Assembly: GCA_025937665.1 (NCBI GenBank)
Contig: JAICQW010000111.1
Location: 1 to 6,018, forward strand
Source: Nitrososphaeraceae archaeon
Lineage (GTDB): Archaea > Thermoproteota > Nitrososphaeria > Nitrososphaerales > Nitrososphaeraceae
Direction of reading: 5' to 3'
DNA: 6,018 nucleotides
Shown: in pieces, positions 1 to 4,397 of the stretch
Numbering within the stretch: position 1 is the first letter of the stretch
Layout of the letters: each line of letters opens with the position of its first letter
Notes under the pieces: model-generated
Database searches by the model: none
What the model was told of the DNA's origin: nothing
The model's input: only the letters and a program-made list of their open reading frames with translations
Program-made: the position numbers and the translations under genes

Positions 1-101
1 GAAATCTTATTGGCTTTCTCAATTCTATAGATGAAGATATCTATGAAATTATTGAAGACGAGGCCCTATTGTGTACTCAATGTATTACGTTAAAGAACTG
101 A
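1..101 (+). CDS. C-terminal end of a rightward gene (partial, unidentified)
   Basis: The frame beginning at base 3 is open from the window edge to a TGA at 99-101 and encodes 32 residues. The stretch is acidic (IDEDIYEIIEDEALL) and is followed by a CTQC pair of cysteines and the end LKN. The other two forward frames hit stops within about 35 bases, and the composition looks like ordinary protein. No family can be named from so short a piece. The stop lies 32 bases from the end of the leftward pseudogene, so the two converge. It could be chance open frame, since only 33 codons are visible. Confidence 0.42.
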   Translation, partial: NLIGFLNSIDEDIYEIIEDEALLCTQCITLKN

Positions 102-133
102 GCAGATCACATGGGTTACAAGATTATCTATCA

Positions 134-645
134 TCATTCATCTTCTGTTTCAGATTCTTCCAATATGGTTGATTCTTCAGCGCCGCCGGTCATATTCAAT
201 GATATATCCACAAACTCTGGTCTTGCTGCGGGTGAATTATTTCCAGCTGTACATGTCAAATCCAAGCTTTTAGTTGTTATTACACACGCTTTATACTCTG
301 CACCAACATTTACAGTAACATTTGGAAAGGTCGCCACGTATTCTATAATACCTCCATTTGTTCCGGGGCTAGTGATAGAAGTCAAAGCAGTAGGATTGGG
401 TAACTTTGGAGGCGGACCTGTGCCTAGAAATTTTACCCTTGATGCTTCACCATTATTTGTAGTAACAATTGCCACTACATCAGCTTTTGATTTATCCGCT
501 TAGAATATTGTCATTATCACCTTGAAAATGTCTTCCCCTTTCCTGTTTCCGCCTGAACTGGATCTATAGTGAGAGTGGCTGCAAGGACTACAACAAATAT
601 TCCAAACGATCCTGCTACGTTATTGACTCTCTCTTTTTTTGTCAT
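134..645 (-). pseudogene. Broken gene for a small exported thaumarchaeal protein (frameshift plus nonsense codon)
   Basis: An ATG at 645-643 opens a classic signal peptide: MTKKERVNN, a hydrophobic core around residues 14-27 (FGIFVVVLAATLTI), then DPVQA as a likely cleavage site near residue 32. This frame ends at a TGA shortly after ETGKGK. The frame that carries the body starts to read sensibly at the GGGG run at 535-538 (GEDIFKVIMTIF), meets TAA at 502-500, then continues ADKSKADVVAIVTTNNGEASRVK to a TGA at 136-134. The body ends with two cysteines (KAC, LTC) and the tail NSPAARPEFVDISLN, which I recall from a family of small secreted proteins in Nitrososphaerales. One extra G in the run and one changed base in the TAA would restore a protein of about 170 residues. 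A shorter product from the GTG at 475-473 (113 residues) would lack the signal peptide. Function of the family is unknown to me. Sequencing error could explain one lesion, less easily both. Confidence 0.72.
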
Positions 646-670
646 ATTCACGCGCCATCTTTGACTTCAA

Positions 671-680
671 TCAATATTTA
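671..680 (-). promoter_or_regulatory. TATA box for the exported-protein pseudogene
   Basis: On the minus strand the sequence reads TAAATATTGA, about 31 bases before the ATG at 645. Archaeal transcription starts some 25 bases after the box, so the transcript would have a leader of only a few bases. The intact promoter and signal peptide suggest that the gene decayed recently. Confidence 0.4.
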
Positions 681-813
681 GTTCATTCAAGATTTTGAAT
701 TCATATGTTAAATCATACTGGACAAGAAATTAATTCGCTTCGTGTTCAAAGATTGAGTGATACTCCATTTTTTTTGCATATCAATTTTCATACATGAGTT
801 GCAATGCGTCTAC

Positions 814-820
814 TTAAATA
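814..820 (+). promoter_or_regulatory. TATA box for the 846 gene
   Basis: TTAAATA lies about 29 bases before the GTG at 846. That spacing fits a leaderless archaeal transcript and supports the GTG as the real start. An eight-T run at 768-775 lies upstream; no function is assigned to it. Confidence 0.45.
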
Positions 821-845
821 AAATGCCTTTTTACTTTGACAGTTT

Positions 846-1307
846 GTGGCAGATTGTCTTATCAAGAGGTTCACATTAGAGGAAAGTTTGCTTAATCATA
901 AAGACAAACTCGGAATACAAGTCGAGGAGGACGAGTTTAATTATTTAAAAGGAGAACTGAAAAGAGACATAAGAAGGAATGTGCACTGTCTCAGGAGATA
1001 TGAATACGCCTACATTCGCGAATATTTAGACAGAATAGACGAGATGAAATTGATTCAGAAACGGCTGTGGAGTTTAATAGAAGACAATTCTGACAACCCC
1101 CAGCTACAGAAGGATTGCTTATCTGAGCTCTGTAAATCAACGGTAGCATTAGCCGACTTCTATAGATCTATTAAAGATCTGGATCAAGGAAACAACGAGT
1201 TGACCGCCACGAATTTAGAGAGCATACATGAGCCAGTTTCTGATCAATGCACAGATAGCTCTATTTCACGATCTGCATACAGTCTCTTGTTTATCATCTT
1301 CGAATAA
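846..1307 (+). CDS. Uncharacterised helical protein, 153 residues
   Basis: I do not recognise this protein. It starts with GTG; an in-frame TGA at 837-839 limits extension, and a TATA box at the right distance supports the start. The sequence is charged and mostly helical by eye: residues 11-80 are rich in E, K and R with helix-like spacing (EEDEFNYLKGELKRDIRRN, then YAYIREYLDRIDEMKLIQKRLWSLIED), and residues 85-115 form another helix (LQKDCLSELCKSTVALADFYRSIKDL). Four cysteines (4, 48, 91, 96) are scattered and form no metal motif. Residues 116-141 are polar and likely disordered; the last dozen (SAYSLLFIIFE) are unexpectedly hydrophobic, which might be a membrane or partner anchor or a sign that the original end was lost. 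There is no signal peptide. It stands alone and converges on the parB-like gene. Coding is fairly sure, function unknown. Confidence 0.68.
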   Translation: MADCLIKRFTLEESLLNHKDKLGIQVEEDEFNYLKGELKRDIRRNVHCLRRYEYAYIREYLDRIDEMKLIQKRLWSLIEDNSDNPQLQKDCLSELCKSTVALADFYRSIKDLDQGNNELTATNLESIHEPVSDQCTDSSISRSAYSLLFIIFE

Positions 1308-1310
1308 CCC

Positions 1311-1315
1311 TTTTT
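1311..1315 (+). terminator. T-tract terminator after the 846 gene
   Basis: CCC followed by TTTTT and CTT begins a few bases after the TAA at 1305-1307. Archaeal RNA polymerase often stops at short T tracts without a hairpin. Weak but well placed. Confidence 0.3.
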
Positions 1316-1354
1316 CTTAACCCAAAACTCACATCCATAGAGGCCATGAGAAAA

Positions 1355-1372
1355 TTACTAGACGTCTAGTAA
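1355..1372. repeat. Perfect 18-bp palindrome between convergent genes
   Basis: TTACTAGACGTCTAGTAA equals its own reverse complement over all 18 bases. It lies 48 bases after the end of the 846 gene and 124 bases after the end of the parB-like gene. Both genes end here, so no promoter is expected and an ordinary operator role is unlikely. It is not followed by a T run, so it is not a standard terminator hairpin. Size and position fit a ParB-type centromere site, but it does not match the bacterial parS sequence. That role is inference. Confidence 0.6.
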
Positions 1373-1485
1373 CTTAAAGGACACTCTATTGGAATGCCAT
1401 TGCAATGAGCTAAGAATTTAGACTGCTACTGCTAACAGCCTTATCGAATTAGACTATTGTTTTAAAGGAACTTGGACAAATTGAC

Positions 1486-1490
1486 AAAAA
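1486..1490 (-). terminator. T-tract terminator after the parB-like gene
   Basis: Five A on the plus strand give TTTTT on the minus strand, a few bases after the TAA at 1498-1496. Placement fits an archaeal T-tract terminator; there is no hairpin. Confidence 0.28.
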
Positions 1491-1495
1491 GACAA

Positions 1496-2569
1496 TTATT
1501 TTGAAATGGATTCTTCCTTAGTTAGTTTTGAGGTTGATCGAATTGTTTCATCTAACATTGAATGAATGCCAAGTCTAAAGCGCATTAGCATTTTAGAAAT
1601 ATCGTCGCTATCGCCATACATTTCGGTTTTAAGATGTACGTTACTCTGAGAACTGGTCACTTTAATTTCTGTAGCAACTGATTCTTCATATTCATGTATC
1701 AGACTATCTGCTCTTGATAATGAGGCCTTCAATGATAATTGTACCTTCTTAAGAAACATGAGCTTGTGATGCAAGTGTTCATGGATATGGTCTTTTTCAC
1801 TATTCGTTGGAAAAAGAAAGCCATCGTTTGAATAATTGTCTTTGTCATACATTGTATTTACTGTTTTTGTTCCTGTTTCCATTTCCATTTCCATTTTTGC
1901 TTTTGTTTCTACTGCAGCAGCAGTATTTTCTACTGTCTCTTTGTCTTTTGCAAAAGCTAGCTGGTGTTTGTACCTTCGAATATCCTTTACAGACATATTT
2001 TTATAAATTATATCATCCGACATGTTTTCAAGACCCTTGCCTTCTAAACTAAGAAGCTCAAATGCATGTGATACTTTCAATTCGCCAGATTTTACTTTAT
2101 CTATTACATTTTGTGGAAGTTTTAGAAGTTGAATTCTACTTGAAACATATTGTTCGCTTTTCATTATTGTTTCTGCAAGGTAAGTTACCCCACCCCAACC
2201 ATAATCTCTAACATATAATTTGAATGCATGAGCTTCTTCAATTGGGTCTAGAGTCCTTCTCTGTATATTTTCGACAAGCTGAATCTCAAATGCATCTTTA
2301 TCAGATACATCCTTTACCATTGCCGGTATAGTTTTCCAGCGAAGTAATTTGCAAGCTTGAAATCTTCGATGACCGGCCACTATTTCAAATCCCCGATTGA
2401 TAGGTCTGACAATTATGGGTTGGAGAAGACCATGCTTTTTAATGCTTAACGATAGTTCCTTGATCGATTCCTCTTCTGATAAAGAAGCATAGATTCTTGT
2501 TTGAACCTGAGCGGGCGAAATAATAGGTAATGGTAACCTTTCTTCGACTATAGGTGTATCAGTAGTCAT
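1496..2569 (-). CDS. parB: ParB/Spo0J-family DNA-binding protein (orphan, GHRR variant)
   Basis: ParB proteins bind a palindromic centromere site, spread along DNA as CTP-driven clamps, and with ParA separate replicons. The family features appear in order: the N-terminal ParB/Srx domain (residues 15-105) with LSIKKHGLLQPIIVRP, the nucleotide-binding signature FEIVAGHRRFQA (62-72), and LVENIQRRTLDPIEEAHAF (98-116); then a helix-turn-helix region (about 127-175: YLAETIMKSEQYVSSRIQLLKLP, LKVSHAFELLSL). Residues 205-260 are a low-complexity linker with a KMEMEMET repeat. Two helical stretches follow (264-298 and 323-345), likely for dimerisation. The signature reads GHRR where chromosomal ParB usually has GERR. 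At 357 residues it is longer than a typical ParB of about 290, mostly through the linker and C-terminus. No parA lies in the window, so segregation is inferred; it may instead act as a regulator or nucleoid protein. It is transcribed divergently from the RHH gene. The ATG at 2569 is the natural start. Confidence 0.9.
   Translation of the reverse strand: MTTDTPIVEERLPLPIISPAQVQTRIYASLSEEESIKELSLSIKKHGLLQPIIVRPINRGFEIVAGHRRFQACKLLRWKTIPAMVKDVSDKDAFEIQLVENIQRRTLDPIEEAHAFKLYVRDYGWGGVTYLAETIMKSEQYVSSRIQLLKLPQNVIDKVKSGELKVSHAFELLSLEGKGLENMSDDIIYKNMSVKDIRRYKHQLAFAKDKETVENTAAAVETKAKMEMEMETGTKTVNTMYDKDNYSNDGFLFPTNSEKDHIHEHLHHKLMFLKKVQLSLKASLSRADSLIHEYEESVATEIKVTSSQSNVHLKTEMYGDSDDISKMLMRFRLGIHSMLDETIRSTSKLTKEESISK
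1876..1893. repeat. Three tandem TTTCCA hexamers inside the parB linker
   Basis: TTTCCA occurs three times in a row and is followed by T/G-rich imperfect copies. On the coding strand it encodes the alternating Met-Glu run (KMEMEMET) in the linker. Hexamer gain or loss would keep the frame and change only linker length. Confidence 0.7.
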
Positions 2570-2652
2570 GATTTATTAGACCCCTGTAAATGACTGACAA
2601 AAGCTCGTAATCTACGCCATGCATCAAAAGGATTATGAGGCGAGACATATAA

Positions 2653-2660
2653 TTTTGGCG
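2653..2660. promoter_or_regulatory. Half-site copy of the 16-bp palindrome beside the parB TATA box
   Basis: TTTTGGCG matches the left half of CTTTTGGCGCCAAAAG apart from its first base. It directly abuts the minus-strand TATA box at 2661-2668, so a bound protein could block or help transcription of the parB-like gene. Regulation is inferred. Confidence 0.4.
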
Positions 2661-2668
2661 TTTATAAT
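2661..2668 (-). promoter_or_regulatory. Candidate TATA box for the parB-like gene
   Basis: The minus strand reads ATTATAAA. Transcription would start near 2638, giving a leader of roughly 70 bases that ends in AGGGGTCTAATAAATC before the ATG; the GGGG is a weak ribosome-binding candidate. Other AT-rich boxes lie nearby (AATTATATG just downstream), so the exact one is uncertain. Confidence 0.38.
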
Positions 2669-2734
2669 AGGCAATTTAATAAAAGTTAATACAAATTCGT
2701 AAAATATTGAAAACTATAAATATTCCACAATTCG

Positions 2735-2800
2735 GGTAATTTATAACATATGTTACCATGGCGTTATTTAAATGGGTGTTGGTAAATGGTACTTTTTACC
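2735..2800. repeat. Alternating GGTAA / TTACC inverted arms and a 12-bp palindrome
   Basis: GGTAA at 2735-2739 faces TTACC at 2753-2757, and GGTAAA at 2781-2786 faces TTTACC at 2795-2800. This makes two inverted pairs of 23 and 20 bases overall, about 45 bases apart. The perfect palindrome TAACATATGTTA at 2744-2755 overlaps the first pair. Short arms occur easily in AT-rich DNA, but the repeat of the same arm sequence in the same order is suggestive of paired operators. Confidence 0.4.
2764..2773 (+). promoter_or_regulatory. Candidate TATA box for the RHH gene
   Basis: TTATTTAAAT is the strongest TATA-like box before the RHH gene and would give a leader of about 85 bases containing the 16-bp palindrome. 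The alternative ACAATAAAC at 2834-2842 would give a leader of about 15 bases, with the palindrome immediately upstream of the box. The choice decides whether the palindrome acts before or after the transcription start. Confidence 0.35.
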
Positions 2801-2813
2801 GTCTGTCAATCTT

Positions 2814-2829
2814 CTTTTGGCGCCAAAAG
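2814..2829. repeat. Perfect 16-bp palindrome, candidate operator or partition site
   Basis: CTTTTGGCGCCAAAAG is self-complementary over all 16 bases and stands out as a GC-centred island in AT-rich DNA, 51 bases before the RHH start. Its half-site recurs at 2653-2660 beside the parB promoter. RHH proteins commonly bind such symmetric sites in their own promoters; ParB sites are also of this length. Which protein binds it cannot be told from sequence. Confidence 0.6.
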
Positions 2830-2879
2830 CCACACAATAAACACTAGCAGACAGTGGGAGTTAGGGGATAGTTTCGGAG

Positions 2880-3419
2880 ATGTCTAAGGCCAAAAGACGA
2901 GCGACTGAAAGTATTACCCTTAGAGTAGAATCCTCAGTTCTAAACCAGGTACGTTATGAAGCCGAACAAAAACTTGAAAGTGTGAATACTCTCATAAATC
3001 AAGTCCTAAAACAATATGTAAAGTGGCATGCTCATACCCCAAATGCTGGAATGTTCTATATTTCAAGGAACCTAATGGGTTCTTTGTTGCGAAAGTTTTC
3101 GGATGAAGAAATAGTTCAACTCAGTGAGGCGGAAATAAGGGACAGTTTTAAGAAGTCTTTTTTTGTATTCTATGAGGAGTATAATCTTGAGAGCGTGCTC
3201 GAACTATTGGATTATTATGCACGAGCATCTGGATTAAACTACACTCACAGAATAGAGAATAATAATCATACCATAATAATTCATCCGGAGATGGGCGAGA
3301 AAGCTTCTTTATTATTATCGTCATTGATTAGAAATGTACTTAAAACCCTACCTATTCCCCCTTCCGCTTATCACATTCAACAATCAAATGGTACGCTAAT
3401 CATAAAAATAAAAATCTAG
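2880..3419 (+). CDS. Ribbon-helix-helix DNA-binding protein with a long C-terminal domain
   Basis: Residues 8-50 fit a ribbon-helix-helix fold of the CopG/Arc type: a basic lead (KAKRRATE), a DNA-contacting strand SITLRVES (11-18), helix A (about 18-32, VLNQVRYEAEQKL), a short turn, and helix B (34-50, SVNTLINQVLKQYVKWH). Such proteins bind as dimers to palindromes. The remaining 130 residues are far longer than a simple RHH repressor. They contain a mostly helical part (60-118) and an end with HTIIIHPEMGEKASLLLSSLIRNVLK (130-155) and a last strand GTLIIKIKI. I recall this architecture as common in Nitrososphaerales but know no function for the C-terminal part; it may sense a ligand or bind a partner. 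An in-frame TAG at 2862-2864 limits the start to the ATG at 2880; GGAG directly before it is too close to serve as a ribosome site. It is divergent from the parB-like gene and probably controls itself and its neighbour, which is inference. Confidence 0.85.
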   Translation: MSKAKRRATESITLRVESSVLNQVRYEAEQKLESVNTLINQVLKQYVKWHAHTPNAGMFYISRNLMGSLLRKFSDEEIVQLSEAEIRDSFKKSFFVFYEEYNLESVLELLDYYARASGLNYTHRIENNNHTIIIHPEMGEKASLLLSSLIRNVLKTLPIPPSAYHIQQSNGTLIIKIKI

Positions 3420-3577
3420 AGAAGGATAACAAATGACAAAATTATAACTGATCTTATTAGACTTTATTCTACAAAGAACTATTATTAAATGGATATTCTC
3501 TTGCAGGATACAGAATTAAGTCTAGGGGAAATGTGTGTTTGTCAAGCAAATGGGTAGTTCCCAGTAATTTTATGCAG

Positions 3578-3586
3578 TTTTAAATG
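3578..3586 (+). promoter_or_regulatory. TATA box for the Roadblock-like gene
   Basis: TTTTAAATG lies about 35 bases before the ATG at 3616, so transcription would start within about ten bases of the start codon. It marks this gene as a unit separate from the RHH gene 196 bases upstream. The rest of that spacer shows only a weak 22-codon frame at 3489. Confidence 0.45.
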
Positions 3587-3615
3587 CTTAATAGCACTCA
3601 TTCACTTGAATCTGC

Positions 3616-3990
3616 ATGGTCGACAACAGAATATACATTCTGATTGACGATCTTTTAAAGCTCAATGACAAAATTTATGCAATTGAAATTTTAAACTTGG
3701 AAGGAAAACGACTATTTAAGTTTTCTAAAACTGATGTAACTGAACAGAACTTCGACGACCTGTACCAGGATTTAAATAATATCACCAGGTCATCAAAGAC
3801 TCTTTCCCTTGAAAACATAAAGATCTCAGTTATCGATAAAGAATTATCAAAGATTGCAATAGTAAATATTTGTAATGACAACTTTTTAATTATTGCATTT
3901 TGCCAAGAGGTATCCTTGACTGATATTGTCGATGTAGTTTCCTATCTAAGTAACGCCATGCTTGGAATGAAGAATAAGCAAGCTTCCTAA
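3616..3990 (+). CDS. Small protein with Roadblock/LC7-like topology
   Basis: The 124-residue product has no clear sequence motif, but its predicted order of elements matches Roadblock/LC7 domains: helix (7-19, YILIDDLLKLNDK), two strands (21-28 and 32-36, YAIEILNL, RLFKF), helix (46-62, FDDLYQDLNNITRSSK), three strands (67-74 ENIKISVI, 78-86 SKIAIVNIC, 89-97 NFLIIAFCQ), and a closing helix (101-117, LTDIVDVVSYLSNAMLG). Roadblock proteins dimerise and often act with small GTPases in archaea and bacteria (the MglB type); no GTPase gene is visible here. The family call is based on secondary-structure reading only. A TGA at 3607-3609 is in frame just before the ATG, and the TATA spacing supports that start. 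There is no signal peptide or membrane segment. The next rightward gene begins 403 bases downstream, beyond a minus-strand gene. Confidence 0.7.
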   Translation: MVDNRIYILIDDLLKLNDKIYAIEILNLEGKRLFKFSKTDVTEQNFDDLYQDLNNITRSSKTLSLENIKISVIDKELSKIAIVNICNDNFLIIAFCQEVSLTDIVDVVSYLSNAMLGMKNKQAS

Positions 3991-4104
3991 GTTAATTAAA
4001 TAGATAATAACCGGACATATTGGGTATGTTTGAAAATTGTCCAAGCTCTTGAAGGTATAATTTGTTGTTACCTGCTACTCAAGGTCTTAATGCTATCATC
4101 AAAG

Positions 4105-4248
4105 TCATTTTTTTTCTTCTGAAGGGATATCACCTTTTTGTAGATGCTGTTCAATTTTGTGATTGTTCATTTCACCCAAGGACCTGAAGGTCATTTCACA
4201 TACATTGCATTTGTAGGATTTTGATGAGTTAGTATCGCCACTAGACAA
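4105..4248 (-). CDS. C2H2 zinc-finger microprotein, 47 residues
   Basis: This gene is shorter than usual ORF-finding limits. Residues 12-34 form a textbook C2H2 finger: YKCNVCEMTFRSLGEMNNH followed by KIEQH, giving C-x2-C-x12-H-x4-H with the aromatic/hydrophobic core residues (Y12, F21, L24) where the fold needs them. An acidic-basic tail QKGDIPSEEKK follows to a TGA at 4107-4105. The N-terminus SSGDTNSSKS looks disordered. The only start between the upstream in-frame TGA (4260-4258) and the finger is TTG at 4248; a TATA box 33 bases upstream supports it. An ATG at 4262 is in another frame and soon stops, so a frameshifted ATG start is possible but less simple. Single-finger proteins of this size are frequent in Nitrososphaerales by my recollection; they are assumed to bind nucleic acid or protein, with no proven role. 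It sits between the Roadblock-like gene and the glycosidase, on the opposite strand to both. Confidence 0.78.
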   Translation of the reverse strand: MSSGDTNSSKSYKCNVCEMTFRSLGEMNNHKIEQHLQKGDIPSEEKK

Positions 4249-4280
4249 ATTTTCTGCTCATTTACACGACAAGACCCAGA

Positions 4281-4288
4281 TTTATAAA
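4281..4288 (-). promoter_or_regulatory. TATA box for the zinc-finger gene
   Basis: TTTATAAA, itself a palindrome, lies 33 bases before the TTG start on the minus strand, giving a leader of about 10 bases. It is the cleanest TATA match in this stretch. The symmetric box could also work rightward, but a better placed rightward box exists at 4344. Confidence 0.5.
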
Positions 4289-4343
4289 CATTGGTGGTCT
4301 TCTTGTCTACTAAGGGAAATTTGCATTCAAACCAAGATTAATG

Positions 4344-4350
4344 TTTATAG
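4344..4350 (+). promoter_or_regulatory. TATA box for the glycosidase gene
   Basis: TTTATAG lies 47 bases before the glycosidase ATG at 4394 but only 33 before the ATG of the five-codon frame at 4380. Transcription should start near 4373, leaving a leader of about 20 bases. Confidence 0.42.
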
Positions 4351-4379
4351 AATACGATCGATTCTCATACTGTGAAAAG

Positions 4380-4397
4380 ATGATGCCCATTATATGA
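4380..4397 (+). other. Five-codon upstream ORF overlapping the glycosidase start
   Basis: ATGATGCCCATTATATGA encodes MMPII. Its TGA overlaps the glycosidase ATG in an ATGA arrangement, typical of translational coupling. Its ATG stands at the usual TATA-to-start distance for this window, so ribosomes loading on the short leader would meet it first. It may be accidental. Confidence 0.3.

Larger units (their letters stand above)
2570..2879. other. Divergent control region between the parB-like and RHH genes
   Basis: This 310-bp AT-rich spacer separates two divergent genes for DNA-binding proteins. It holds TATA-like boxes for both directions, a perfect 16-bp palindrome (2814-2829), its half-site (2653-2660), a 12-bp palindrome TAACATATGTTA (2744-2755), and GGTAA/TTACC arms (2735-2800). 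No convincing gene lies inside; three overlapping short frames of 22-33 codons start at 2758, 2772 and 2786 and are not supported. The concentration of symmetric sites suggests control of both genes by their own products, or a partition site. Confidence 0.6.

Noticed and set aside
111..503. Plus-strand ORF of 130 codons
   Set aside because: It is the shadow of the minus-strand exported-protein pseudogene; the minus-strand reading has a signal peptide, family-like cysteines and tail, while the plus reading has biased, non-protein-like composition.
1162..1171. 10-bp palindrome ATAGATCTAT
   Set aside because: It lies inside the 846 coding region and palindromes of this length are expected by chance in a few kilobases.
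1807..2052. Plus-strand ORF of 81 codons rich in F, L and P
   Set aside because: Its composition comes from the antisense of the TTTCCA repeat and the parB linker; it lies entirely inside the well-supported parB-like gene.
2758..2887. Three short frames (29, 22 and 33 codons from 2758, 2772 and 2786) before the RHH gene
   Set aside because: Three overlapping frames cannot all be genes, none has a good TATA-to-start spacing, and they run across the 16-bp palindrome; chance open frames are the simpler reading.
3489..3557. 22-codon frame MDILLQDTELSLGEMCVCQANG region
   Set aside because: Too short to support, with no clear promoter at the expected distance, although the composition is protein-like.
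3675..3881. Minus-strand ORF of 68 codons
   Set aside because: It is antisense to the Roadblock-like gene, which has its own TATA box and start.
4350..4364. CGATCG-centred near-palindrome after the glycosidase TATA box
   Set aside because: Symmetry holds only for six central bases and needs a bulge to extend, which is common by chance.
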